Part shown: in pieces, positions 1-12,094 of the stretch
Numbering within the stretch: the first letter of the stretch is position 1
How the letters are laid out: every line of letters starts with the position of its first letter
Assembly: GCA_038503075.1 (NCBI GenBank)
Contig: JBCAML010000011.1
Coordinates: 1,426,001-1,490,000 of the forward strand
Reading direction: 5' to 3'
From: Gyromitra esculenta
Taxonomy: Eukaryota > Ascomycota > Pezizomycetes > Pezizales > Discinaceae
Length of the DNA: 64,000 nt
The notes under the pieces: generated by a model
The model's input: the letters and a program-made list of their open reading frames with translations, nothing else
Told to the model about the DNA's origin: nothing
The model's database searches: none
Program-made: the position numbers and the translations under genes

Positions 1-1
1 C

Positions 2-672
2 ATGTCTTCCCTTATGGAAATGCGAAAACTGTATAAAGATGCCATCTTGAAGAAGACGGGTGTAAAGCTTGGCTTTATGAGCGCTTTTACCCACGCGTGT
101 ATCCTCGCCATGAAGGACGTCCCTGCTGTAAATGCATCCATTGAGGGGCCAAATGGAGGAGACACCATCGTGTACCGCGATTACGTCGATGTCAGTGTCG
201 CCGTTGCGACGGAGAAGGGACTCGTTACCCCCGTTGTGAGGAATGCGGAGGCGCTGGACTTTGTTGGTATTGAGAAGGCGATTGCGGAGCTGGGACAGAA
301 GGCTCGTGATGGCAAGCTCACCATTGAGGATATGGCTGGAGGAACATTCACAATCTCCAACGGAGGTGTCTTCGGCTCTTTGATGGGAACCCCGATCATC
401 AACCTTCCCCAGACTGCTGTGCTAGGTCTCCATGCTATTAAGGAGAAGCCGGTTGCCATCAACGGCAAGGTTGAGATTCGACCTGTAAGATCGCCCCCTT
501 CAGCTTACTTACTTACTTACATAATATGGGTATCCTGACGGTGGGGTTTTTCTAGATGATGTATCTTGCCTTGACCTACGACCATCGCCTTCTTGATGGC
601 CGTGAGGCGGTTACGTTCCTGGTTAAAGTGAAAGAATATATCGAGGACCCAAGACGCATGCTTTTGGCTTAG
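2..672 (+). CDS. KGD2: Dihydrolipoyl succinyltransferase, E2 of 2-oxoglutarate dehydrogenase (3' part)
   Basis: Mitochondrial E2 core that moves succinyl groups from lipoyl-lysine to CoA in the TCA cycle. The 5' end lies outside the window: the first methionine here is internal, in the conserved stretch reading [13 protein letters not shown]. Exons 2-484 and 556-672 flank a 71-base phase-0 intron (GTAAGA...TCTAG) that joins KVEIRP to [20 protein letters not shown]. That junction restores the catalytic HxxxDG motif (HRLLDG) typical of 2-oxoacid dehydrogenase acyltransferases. [19 protein letters not shown], upstream, is also diagnostic of E2. The protein ends EDPRRMLLA, close to the usual C-terminus. 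Only the catalytic domain is visible, without lipoyl or peripheral-subunit-binding domains. The succinyl rather than acetyl assignment rests on the overall match to KGD2-type sequences. High confidence. Confidence 0.96.
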
Positions 673-1217
673 ACTTTTCGGTCGAATTGATTCTTTTTGT
701 TCTCTGTTTTTTCTCTCCCCTTCTCTTAGTTTTTTCTCATAAATGCACAGTACTGCCTTTCGGGTGTGGTTTTTTTTTTTTTTTTGGATATAACAGAAGT
801 ATTTTCCTTCTTCGGTGAAACCTCTCTTCCTGTGTTCATTGCTTATACTCCTGGTCTTGCATAGCTCTATTTTGTTGTTGATAGTAGGGGTCTTGGGCTG
901 GCTTGATGGCAGCAGCCTGGACCAGAAAAGCCGGGTTATGGCGATTGAAATAGCCATCTCGTTAACCATGCTGCTGGAGAAATATAAATAAATAAATAAA
1001 TAAATAAACTGTCACTGGCCATGGTTACAATCCCATGTAAGTATCCCGACCAGCCGTTGTCGCGTGTCAGAACCAAACGTCACTCCCAAGCCACAACCCT
1101 AACCTCAAACCGTCGCGTTTCCCAAACCTTTGATCAAAGAATCCCACTCCGCGCTCCATAGTTTCATAATATAGGTCATTCCTAGATCCTCAACGACGAC
1201 CCAAAACCCGTTGTGCC
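673..1217. other. Intergenic region between KGD2 and the disordered-protein gene
   Basis: No gene is seen. It holds a T tract, an AAAT microsatellite and, at 1095-1104, the telobox-like AACCCTAACC about 115 bases before the next start codon. Confidence 0.6.
985..1009. repeat. AAAT microsatellite
   Basis: A run of about six AAAT units downstream of the KGD2 stop codon. It is a simple tetranucleotide repeat with no further structure. Confidence 0.85.
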
Positions 1218-3636
1218 ATGGCCTCGACCCCAGGCGCCCCGGGCCCCTCCAAGGCCACCCTGAGAGCTCCTTTCCCGCGCACAAACAACACCGCTAAACC
1301 CCCGCTCGCCGCTCGCCGCCCACCCACCACTTCTACCTCCTTTTCAGCTACGCACTCCGACACCGTACATAACCAGCGAATCTCAATGCCTAGCAGTAGC
1401 ATTTCCGGTTCTATGGGGCCTCCGCCGGTGGGCGGGCGACGCAACGAACGGTTTGATCACTTGTTCTATACCAGTCCGTTGCCGAGGGTATCTTATATTC
1501 CCCCCAGAAATAAATGGTGATTAGAACTAATGTGGGAGTTTGGGGCAGTCTATAAGCCGCGCATACAATAGTCTACAAGCTTCCGGTGGAGCTGCGTCTG
1601 CTACTACAGCTGCGGATACCACTAGGACTACGGCAATTGTACCTTCGGCGCTGAGGATGGGTGTTATGACTGATGGAATCAACATAGGCGTGACAGGGGT
1701 GGTTCCGCGCAGAGCTCCGGCAGACATTGGGGCTGCGAAAGTGGGTGTATCGCAAGGGCCGTCGCGGGGGAAGGTGGTGGCTACTAGGAAGGAAGCGGCA
1801 GGAGCGGTGGGGGGCTCTATATCATATGAAACTCGGGAATCAGAAGTATTATCAATGCATAAGGATAAATCGCAGATTACCAAGACTCCTATAACAGGTG
1901 ATCTGGCTCCCGCCGAAAGGCTGAAAAAGGACCTGCCTTCGGTGCCGGGGCTTCTTAAACCATCCGCTCAAGCTTTTAAGGAAGACGAAGATGCGGTCAT
2001 GGAAGACATATCCGACGAGAATGAGCGGAATATCTCATCGCGGAAAGAGCTAGCTCAGCCAGAGAACAGAGCATACCGAGATACCCAGGAGAAGGAGGGG
2101 GGGGGGGGGGATGAAGAAGAAGCTACACTTAAAGTCTTTGTACAAGCTATCAAAAGGAGCTACAAACACCCAATCTCAAACCCCCCTCCCCCAACACCGC
2201 CGAGGAAGCTTCCTAAGACGGCTAATTTTTCGTCATCGCCAGGGCAAGTGCGCAGCACATGGTCGATTGGGAAAAGGGGGTATGCGGAACCACGTGGTTC
2301 ACCGGGGACTGCGTTGGGGGGTGAGCAGGTGAAGCTGAGGCCCAAGGAGAAGAAACAGAAGGTATGTGTTTTTTAGTTTTATCTTAACCCTGCTTATAAT
2401 ACGAAAACTCATGGATGTGGTTTATATAGGGCTATTCGGAGCCACCCAAGTCTTCCTCTTCCTCTTCGCTGCTTCGTCGTAGTCAGAATCATGTTCGTTC
2501 TTGCGTTTATTTTCCACTTCTGCTCCCCTCATAGCTAACCATACCCCATCATCTAGTCAGATAGCCCTACCCCTGGACACCTCCCCAGCCAATCACTATC
2601 CCCGACATCAGCAAAAATACACAAACGTGAAAGAGCCACCAGTACATTACCAGGCTTTGAAGTCCCTCCCGGCATCCTCGACGAAACCGGCAGTCTTTGG
2701 GATCCAGAAAGTGGGCGAAGACTATCAAGTAGGGTTTCTGCGGGCCCACCATCTTCCTCTTCTTTTTCCAGCCCTGCCCCGTTTTCTGCCGAGAAACGGG
2801 TTGGTAAGGACTACGCGTTTAGCGGAAAGCTGAAAGAGCAGCGACTCGTTTCTGGAGGATGGCTCTTGCCTTCCGGCGAGACTCGTGGGAGGAGATACAC
2901 AAGAAATTCTTTCAGCGGTATTAGCAACGAGAGTAGGGAAAGGGGGCGACGAGTTTCTAGCTTAAGGCCTAATTCCACTTCCGGCGAGAAACAGGCCAGG
3001 AGACTTACAAGAAGCTCGCTGGGTGGTGGTGACAAGGAAAAAGAAATGCGACGGAACCTCAGTGACAGGCCCCCCTCCTCGGGTGGAGAGACTACTGTAT
3101 CTACGCCTCCGATATCTACAAGAAGCTCCTTTACTGGGAAAGAGAACGAAAAGGTCGATATTCAGGGGCCCTCAAAACACGGAAAGTCACTCGAGAAAAA
3201 GAAGACTGCATTATCCAAGTTTCAGCAGCAACCGGATAACGATACCATCCCATCCACTCGAGATACACTTCCTAGCCCCCCACCACTTCCACAGAAGAAG
3301 GCCAATAGATCGATCCAGAGCCCAGCTGATTTTGCTTCGTTGCCACGTGCCACCACCCCCACCACAGCTGGGGGTCAGGACCAAACTCCGCATCAAACAA
3401 CCACGAAAAAAGCTCCACAGAAGCCATCCTGGGTGATTGAGGAAACACCCCAAACAACCAATGTTGCTAAGTTGACTGGATTGGCGCGGTCTTGGGTTGA
3501 TCCAGCGCTCAAATCTGAAAAGACACGAGTGATCGATGAAACACCGCAGCCTGAAAGGACCAAGAGGATCACACGGGCATCGACTGGACTGAAGGTACAA
3601 AATCAAGAGTTTGAGTTTTCGGACGATGAGGGGTGA
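1218..3636 (+). CDS. Long disordered proline/serine-rich protein of unknown function (four exons)
   Basis: I do not recognise a family. The model joins 1218-1487, 1549-2361, 2430-2492 and 2557-3636. All three introns (61, 68 and 64 bases) are phase 0 with GT...AG ends and give one open frame of 741 residues. The start ATG is in a good context (gccATGGCC). The protein is mostly low complexity, rich in S, P, T and K/R, with a polyproline patch (PPPPTPP) near residue 310 and basic clusters (KEKKQK). A more conserved-looking segment at about residues 405-430 reads LPGFEVPPGILDETGSLW. Near the C-terminus the motif VI(E/D)ETPQ occurs twice, and the protein ends in an acidic tail. The composition suggests a nuclear or scaffold protein, but that is inference. 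Exon structure is fairly secure; function is unknown. Confidence 0.75.
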
Positions 3637-4621
3637 ATTAGATGGAGATAAATACCTAAATGAAGTACGAATAGCGTCAGAATAAAAACGATGAAACGAG
3701 TCATAGTTATTGAACGATTGCACTGAGGGTTTTTATTTTTATTTCTTCTTCTTGATTCCATTCCTTGGCTATGTCACCAGGCTCCCTCCAAAGTTATTGA
3801 TATCGGATTTCATGTTATATGCCTGAAAACAAATTTGAGGACTCGTTAGGAGTCCTTTCTTCCTTCGTATACCCCTGGTCGGCTCTCGTTTCCTTTTCAG
3901 TACATCATTTTAGGTGTTTGAAGCACCATATCCAATCCAAAATCACCCCTTTTTCAATCTCAAACCTGTCGCTACCGTCCAAATGATCGAGTTGGTTTGT
4001 TGCTTCCTGTTGGTGATTTCATATCCCTGTCTTTGTACCTTTTAAATATCTGCCCCCCCGAGTCATGCCGTTTAAAAAACTTAACCAAAGACTGCGTATC
4101 GGTACTGAAGATAAAAAACACCATGGTGGTTGCGGGCGGTACTCTGAAATTGATTTGTCCTAAAGTATAAAATTTCATGGCGAGTGATAGAGTGAGTAAT
4201 GAGTTAAACTAGACATTCCATTGCATGAAACAATTACAGTAAAACAGAATCGTATAAGAGCCCCAAAAAACAAACGCGTTCATTGAACCCCCCAGCATTT
4301 CAGCGCTATAGTACAATACAGGATGATAAAAGGAAAAAAGTAACCCCCGGCCGAGAGAAAAATGAATCCCGAATACCCAAGAATGACCCTTCAGGTTTGA
4401 ATTAATCATAGAATCCATACCCGAAAAACAAAGTGAAAAAAAACAGTAGAAGACACCGACACCCCAAACTTTATTTGTTTCCCATCAACTGCCGCCCGAT
4501 TCCAAACAACCTCCCATAAACCGCATCCCATATCATCACCGTAGCCCATGAAATGGAAACAGTGAATAAAAGCAGTCGAAATTAAGCCCCCCAGATTTTG
4601 TATTGAATTCCAACGAAAAGA
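3637..4621. other. Gene-free region between convergent 3' ends
   Basis: AT-rich sequence between the disordered-protein gene and the 3' end of H2A. No coding exon is supportable. Both genes read towards it, so it should contain both 3' UTRs. Confidence 0.5.
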
Positions 4622-5254
<633 letters not shown>

Positions 5255-6001
5255 TGTGATTTAGTGGTTTTTGGGTGGGGTTTTTGAAAAAGTTGGTATA
5301 GGCGAAGGATGCTTCGTCTGGGCGAGATGACGCGTAAAGGTGGACGTGGATGAGCGATTTGGCTGTGGTGTTGAAAGATGGATGAACGAGAGAAGAAGAG
5401 AAGTGGTCAAGCGATGGGCGATGGCTCAGTCTTTATAGGGCGTGATTGGGGGCGGGTTGCATCACACGAAAGTAGGAAGGCAAGCAGTGGTAGCGACACA
5501 CAAATAAATTCTCTGGCGGCGAAAGGACGCCAAAACAGTCGACATTGGTCTAGCGCGTCAGACAATACCAGGGTTAGGGATGTCCAGTCACCTGAAGCGT
5601 GTTCGGCTAAGTCACAAATGCGAGGCTGGGTGATGCTGGGGTGCACGAACAGCGGAATGAAGGGGTGAGGTGACGCTGCTGCAGCAACGAAACCCTCGCG
5701 GAGACGGTCCAGCTGCTGCATCCAACGAAAAAACAAGACACTGTGCAACGTTCCCAAATCTCCCAGCCACATGCGTTTCTATGGTCCCCTAGACTGTTGA
5801 TGTGGTTCGAGCTGGTGTCGCTATAAGAACCCCATCACTCCCCACGCGTCTCTCTTCTCCTCTGTTCCCTCCCATCCACCACCACACCGAGACATATAAT
5901 CTTACGCCTACACGTTACTCCCGTCGTTATCACACATTCCCGACTTACGTTCGCCTTTTTAAAAACCTAAATAACTCGCTCCAACCTATAAATCATTAAA
6001 A
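5255..6001. promoter_or_regulatory. Bidirectional H2A/H2B promoter
   Basis: Shared divergent promoter of the two histone genes. TATA-like boxes sit almost symmetrically: CTATAAAG on the minus strand at 5431-5438 (about 177 bases from the H2A ATG) and CTATAAG on the plus strand at 5821-5827 (about 175 bases from the H2B ATG). Inverted CCAAT boxes (ATTGG) are at 5445-5449 and 5544-5548. A telobox-like GGGTTAGGGA is at 5571-5580, roughly mid-promoter. The divergent arrangement is the standard fungal histone pair; roles of the individual boxes are inferred from motif identity. Confidence 0.8.
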
Positions 6002-6694
6002 ATGCCTCCTAAAGCCGCTGAGAAGAAGCCTACCACCGCCGGAAAGGCCCCCGCAGGAAAAGCTCCCGAGAAGAAGGTTTGTTTGCGCTTTTTCTATCTC
6101 TTCACCCGTTTTTTAATCAAAATATTTATCTTTCCTTGCCAATTTTCTCAATCATTCATAAATACAATTTAAACCATATTTCTAACTTGTATTTTTTTTT
6201 ACCCCGCTTTAGGAAGCCGGAAAGAAGACTGCTGCCGCCGGAGGCGAAAAGAAGAAACGCACCAAGACCAGAAAGGAGACTTATTCTTCTTACATTTACA
6301 AGGGTTTGTGCAATCTAAATTATTTTTTTCTAGTAAGAGTCATTACGAACTAACGTGTCCTTGCAGTTTTGAAGCAGGTTCACCCCGATACTGGTATTTC
6401 CAACCGTGCCATGTCTATTCTAAACTCTTTCGTCAACGGTATGTCTAATCCAATCAGGGAATTCGGTCCCCTTTTTTCAATATTAGTCTCATGGATTCTA
6501 ATATTTTTTCCTTAGACATTTTCGAACGTGTTGCGACTGAGGCCTCAAAGCTTGCTGCGTATAACAAGAAGTCTACCATCTCTTCTCGCGAGATCCAGAC
6601 CTCCGTCCGCCTTATTCTCCCAGGTGAACTTGCCAAGCACGCCGTCTCTGAGGGTACCAAGGCCGTTACCAAGTACTCTTCTTCTACGAAATAA
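6002..6694 (+). CDS. HTB1: Histone H2B
   Basis: Core histone partner of H2A. Exons 6002-6076, 6213-6303, 6367-6438 and 6516-6694 give 138 residues. The start [20 protein letters not shown] is a lysine-rich tail. The fold follows with [40 protein letters not shown] and [20 protein letters not shown]. The C-terminal helix [15 protein letters not shown] contains the lysine that is ubiquitylated in other H2Bs (AVTKYSS). All junctions restore invariant residues: K/E, K-V, N-D. The first intron (136 bases) falls within the tail. It is divergent from H2A and should be co-regulated in S phase through the shared promoter. Confidence 0.98.
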
Positions 6695-8685
6695 ATGAAT
6701 TCTTCAATCGATGAATAAAAGTGGGGGAACAGCGGTTTTGTTTTAAGGATTCTCGATTTGATCTTTCTTTATCAATAACAACTCGGTCGGAATAATTTTT
6801 GCCCCGGGTGCATGAGATTGATAGATCTTTCTAGGAGTCTTTTGTTCTGTGTCTAATTATATTAAGCCTTTTTCTTTTTTGCGGGGTCTTTGGCTTATGG
6901 TTTTTTTTCGGGGCACTTCGGTGTGTTCAATGGTTTTTTCTCTTGACTTTTTTTCCTTTTTTTTTCTGTCAACGGGGTCACGCGAACTTGTATATTAGGA
7001 AATGCCGGGCGGTTGAAATTACTGGGTTTTTTTTACAATACTCGCAAATGGCTTCCTTAGCAAATTCAGGTGTTTCGTACCGGCCCTATGACGCGTTGAT
7101 TGGTTTTCGGGTGTGAGTTATACGATTTGTCGGTTTACTTGGATATGTGGCTCTGGTACCTTGCGCATCTCCCGGTTGTTTGGTTTGCGATAACCGATAT
7201 TCTACCGAGCTTTCGAGAATATTCCCGTTTACAGTCCTCATCTCGTCGACATCCAAACGTTAAATTGACCATCCTAAACAAACAAATCTAGATACCAATA
7301 TCTGAAGATTAAACTGCTTACCACTAGGCTTATATTCACGAAATTTCACCTTGTAGCGAAATTCGCAGGCAACAGACTTCCTTAGTTCAGTTCAAGAATA
7401 AGCAGAAATTTCAACCATCCTAGCATTCGTAAAAACATATGTGCATGTAGTTCAAACTGTATATTTTTATCTAACCTCATCAGCAGACCTAACTTGTTAG
7501 TATTTTACACTGAATTACCACGGGCAGGGACGGCAATACTACACATACTGGGTTCGCACTCTATAAATCCTGGATGTTACTATTCGCGATACCATGATCA
7601 CTCAATCCCTATAATTTGCTTATAATCGCGCACAAAGCTATTGAGCAAATACCAATCACAAATGCAAAATGAGTGACACTTGATGACTGCCTCTACCTAT
7701 AAAACAATCATACCGTTCAATCAGTACTTTAACTAAACCCGTTGTTGGCTTTATCCATGCAGGTACATGGCTGGATTCTGATGAACAGTGATTCGGTTAG
7801 CTATGGTTGGTGGATCGAGGTTTGTCACTATCTGCAGCCAAAGACGCCAGTACAACTCATTAACCAACAACGAAAATCCCAACATTTTTTTTTTTCGAAG
7901 AACGAACGTAGGTTCCTGCGATCCGCATAATTTCCTCGGGTATTTTGGCTTAGTGACAGCGTAAATTATGCACATCAGATACTACAATTGTGGACAGAGG
8001 TATACACAAATATTTGGATATGTCTCGAAATTATCAAAGGGATACATGTATTTCATATTTAGGGTTCAACACCTCACACACCTATACTAAATTATGTTTA
8101 ACACAAGAACCCCTTGGATGTGATGCAAGTACTCGATTAAAATACTGTAGAAATTTATGAATCTTGTGTCGTTCCGTTACTCACTCTGCCATTTATTTAT
8201 CGATCAAGTAGACAAAATCGAGTGATAATACACGCACACAGCCACCCCAGATTTTTCGGCAGATATACCCAGGCACATAAACAATCGCGCTGTCATGTGT
8301 CAAATCTTCAGGGGCATTGTAATCCCCGTTGATTACACACGCCTTATCACGACATCTAGTTTATCACAACAGTCGCAATCTTGGGCTAATAAATAAACCT
8401 AACCCCAATCGAATGATTCTTATTGCGTGTCACAGATTTGATTCAGATCATACGTGGTTATTTTACTATTTCCATGGCTTGCTATGAATTGCCTTTTGTT
8501 CGGATTTCACATTTCGCGCAAAGACCCGAGTCTGTTGAAGCGATTTTTTTTGTCTTTGCCGCGAAACGCAGGGGGGAGGGGAAAAAGACACGCTAGAAAT
8601 TTCACGACGCGTCGTGTTCTTCTCCGCCACTAAACTCCCAACCTCCTCGTTATCACGTCTCCTTTACTAGAACTCCGATCAGGCA

Positions 8686-8831
8686 CATGTACTCGGATAC
8701 GACATGAAGAACCTGAAGATGCATGTTCTAGGTCGGGGTTTCTAGCTGGTTGAATCTAGCTATATCAACTTATTGATTGGTCAACCTAATATCCTTGTTT
8801 TCAGGTTCTTCATGATGTATCCAAGTACATG
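8686..8831. repeat. Inverted repeat, 31-base arms (MITE-like or hairpin)
   Basis: Arm 8686-8716 reads CATGTACTCGGATAC then continues to GAACCTGA. Arm 8801-8831 is its reverse complement with three mismatches in 31. The loop is 84 bases. TA dinucleotides bound the CTYGGATAC ends on both sides, as expected of a Tc1/mariner-type MITE, but no transposase is present. Confidence 0.8.
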
Positions 8832-8995
8832 GCCCAAAGAGCTCGCGCCTGCCAAATGAAATTCTTTCAACATACAGACCTCTTGTCAAATTGCGTTCAA
8901 AGCTGTGGGCACGACAGACCCATTCTGTGAAAATTGAGTGGCTTGTTGCTGGTCACAGCTTGGTCACTGCGCATGTTGACTACCTACTGTGTTCA

Positions 8996-9105
8996 TGTAC
9001 CAGGGTATGAACCTGAAAATATGGGGTGTGTAACTTTGTATGCTGCGGAGTGGTGAACGGGTATTTCGTCACATAAATTCGTTTTCAGATTCATACCCTG
9101 GTGCA
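8996..9105. repeat. Inverted repeat, 24-base arms
   Basis: Arm 8996-9019 (TGTACCAGGGTATGAACCTG onward) pairs with 9082-9105 with two transition mismatches. The loop is 62 bases. The inner part, TATGAACCTGAA, resembles the inner arm of the neighbouring 8686 element (GAACCTGA), so the two may be one family. Confidence 0.75.
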
Positions 9106-9761
9106 CGAGTATAGATAGGATTTACCCACATTAAATAATCTTCCGAGTCATAAATTATTTAATGAGAGGAAGTTAAGGTTGATGCGACTGAATTTTGAGA
9201 GAACCAATCCCAGGGGCATCTGTATTCGGATTTAAGCGATGCCGGAAGAAGGACTTTACGTTTTATTCCCTAACTGCGGGAGGGCTCCCGATATTTATGT
9301 GATTATACTGTCATTCGGTGACTGTCGGAAAGCTGGAGCTACTTTTATCTAAATGTCATATTTTGGAAGGCTACACAACCAGCTCCTGGTGGATGTGCAA
9401 GGTTGTTGTTCGTCGGAAACCCAACGATTACATCTGACAGATAGCTTTTATGCGACATGTCAACGCAAGTTTTGATAAATTACGTGTAGCTGGTATCATG
9501 GCACAAAGTACCTGATTAATAACTTTAGGGACTTATTTACCATAGGATACATGTATCTTTAGTTGGGGCTAATGGGATGATTGTTTGCAGTTTCTGCCAG
9601 AAATAAGGGTTGGCGAGTAGGGTGTTGAAAGCTGTATACTTGGTAAGTGTATAACTCCATAGGATAAGCAGAAAATATGATCGAGGAGATATGAAAACGC
9701 GGGAACAATGTTTGTGCGGAGAGCCTCAAAGCAGTGTTTCTATTCGAATACAAGAGGAGTA

Positions 9762-9927
9762 CAGTCGTTCACGGGGTGATAGCGAATACTGGGTGTTGAC
9801 GAACAGGGGTTTTGTGGGAAAGAAAGTTGCCAAGTCGCGGATCTGGGCGGAAACTTCCAGCACTTTATTGGTCTAAATCCCCCTGTTCGTTAACACCCAG
9901 TGTTCGCTATCACCCCGTGAACGACTG
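9762..9927. mobile_element. MITE-like element with ~48-base CAGT terminal inverted repeats and TA target duplication
   Basis: The ends CAGTCGTTCACGGGGTGATA... and ...TATCACCCCGTGAACGACTG form arms 9759-9809 and 9880-9930 that match at 49 of 51 positions. TA lies at 9760-9761 and 9928-9929, as for Tc1/mariner/pogo-type insertions. The total is 166 bases, mostly stem, around a 70-base loop. It has no coding capacity and is a non-autonomous element or hairpin locus. Both arm mismatches would be G:U pairs in a plus-strand transcript. Confidence 0.82.
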
Positions 9928-11596
9928 TACGACGAGGCTGAGGGGTTGGTCTCTTATCAACCTGTGTGTAAAAAATTAAGGGATGCGCCTTTCCCTGCAT
10001 GCGTTTGCCTAAGCGAAGCTTGCGTCATCGTTTCACTGAGAGTGCGAAATTAGGCCAGAATTTTCGGTTTTGGGATGCCTAGGTACCAAGGCTGTGATAA
10101 AAACCGATAAACGAGCATGACCTTGTAGCCTGGTAATGAAGCTTGGGACTCGTTTTTAAAATCAGAGAATTTTAGTTGAATTGGGAGAGGCGGCAACGCT
10201 TGGTGATCAGTTTCCTTATGCTCAGTGTATCTTAACGAAACCTGGGTCCTAGAGCATGATTGAATAGAGTACCAGTCGTTTATATTAGGAACGAAGAGCG
10301 ATCTTGCGTTACCAGTTTTAGGCGTAACAGGCAAACGCGGAGCCCTAATAAGTGATTAACTGTACGAGCTCTTTCCTTCAGTTTGTAGTAAATAGGCGGG
10401 GTAATAACATTTGAAGGGTTTTAAAGAAATGGCTGAAACAAGTGATATCGTGTGCCTAAAATCCTCAATGTACTGCTTGGAAGCTTGTGAATCTAAGCCT
10501 TTCACCCACAAATAGTAGTCACAACTTATAGGTATGCCCCTGGACCTGAACCGTCTCTTCCACGTGCGCTGCCTGCCTAGACCGAAGGCTTGGGTACGGG
10601 GTAAATACCGAAAAGCCCATGATCCCAAAAGAAGACCCCAAAATTAAGATCTCATTAGTATTAATATTATCTGCTTCCATTATATGATATCAGCGGTCTT
10701 GTAATTTTAGTAAACGGTACATAGATGCATATGCATATATATGCCATACTGCGTGTATACGTATACATATGTACGCCACTGTATATTTGGTTTGAAAATT
10801 AGTCGAGTTTTCTGAAGTCAATACAACTTTGCTTTGTATATTGGTATAAAAAAAATAACATCCATAAAGCCTTAAAAACGATATAAGAAATTAAGGGATC
10901 GTTATAGTGTTCGGGAGTTCCGGATTCGCGAGAGATGCATGAGGTCGCATTTTCAGCCCTCTCTAGATGTGGAGTGATATTTTATTGAATAGGGGAACTT
11001 AATCACTCCGTCGTATGGCCTCTGCCTTTAATATACGTTACAAGTTGCAATTGGTCGTTTCTATTCATGGAATATCACTCGTTTGACATACTTGCTGGGA
11101 ATGATGGTAGAAGTATTGCTATCTATGCATTGGCAAATTATTAGTTTAGTGGCAACGGTAGAAAACGGTGTACTAAGCAATGTTGGGGGCCAGTGTTAGC
11201 TAATTGTACGGGGTAGCTGCACGATCCTGGCTTCAAGCACGGCTGTGGAAACTGGGGCCGAGGGCAAGGAGCTTTAGGAGCTATATAGAGTACCAACAGT
11301 GGCGGCATGAGTATCGCGTAGCTAGCTAGGGGGTATCTTGGGAATAATCCGTTTCCTGGTGGACATTACTTATCGGTTTTGGAGTTAGATTGATCTTTAG
11401 CATACGCTTCGATCGAATGGTTTTGTACCAGGGAAAACTGTATCACCACATAATCACACCGTAAAATCTGGTATAAAATGTATATTCTCAGGCAAGAATG
11501 GCGAAGAAACGACAATTAAACATTGATATTACATGATGTGTCGGCACTTTAGTATCGTTACTCCTATATTGTGATAGCCTCAGTTTTTTCCGTCGC

Positions 11597-12094
11597 TCAG
11601 GTGGACGCCTTTCCGCGCAGGAACCATTTGCATTGCTGTCCACGGGACTCTCTGCATTCTTGCATGTTCGTGTTGTAGCAATCCTTTCCTTTATCTGACA
11701 GAGTGTCTGGATTCTCGCCATACTGGTCGCCGCAGGAAGACTCTGCCTCTTGGCTGTGAAAATATATGGTATTAGAATTGAGTCTGCGGAGTAGGGTGCC
11801 AAACTAATATCTTGAAAAAATGTACTTACAAGCAATAATAGCACTGAGTAGTTCGGGAGAATCTATCGGGAGGGCTTCCAGCAGCAGCCTCCTGTTGATA
11901 GATGCTGGCATCTTGGATGCAGCCGTCATACTATATGAGTATTAGTTGCTGATACAATGTATTGGGGATTGTCCTAAGGATAGGAAACCTACAGTTTCGA
12001 GGTCATCATCGCACCGGGGCTCGCCTGCTACGGTTTGAGCGTGGGCAACAGCTGCTGAGACAAGGAAGGAGAGGATGATATTCTTGATCTGCAT
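11597..12094 (-). CDS. Small secreted cysteine-rich protein (119 aa, three exons)
   Basis: Function is unknown; this is an effector-like candidate. Exons on the minus strand are 12094-11993, 11930-11830 and 11753-11597, with GTAGGT...ATAG and GTAAGT...CACAG introns (62 and 76 bases). The N-terminus MQIKNIILSFLVSAAVAHAQ is a textbook signal peptide, with cleavage likely after AHA. The mature chain holds eight cysteines (28, 38, 64, 67, 75, 93, 101, 109), including a CYYC pair, so four disulfides are possible. There is no membrane anchor after the signal and the protein ends RGKAST. Both junctions keep a single frame to TGA. No intact longer ORF marks this gene, so simple ORF calling would miss it. 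Small secreted proteins are common in symbiotic and pathogenic fungi. I cannot assign a family. Confidence 0.8.

Larger units (their letters stand above)
6695..11596. other. Gene-free AT-rich region with palindromic elements
   Basis: About 4.9 kb with no convincing exon. Short ORFs at 10050-10628 on the minus strand have no recognisable content. It contains three inverted-repeat loci (8686-8831, 8996-9105, 9762-9927) and two TACATGTA palindromes, near 8043 and 9548. Confidence 0.55.

Noticed and set aside
10050..10628. Two adjacent minus-strand ORFs of 90-94 codons.
   Set aside because: No domain, no signal peptide, and no splice joining them into a longer sensible protein.
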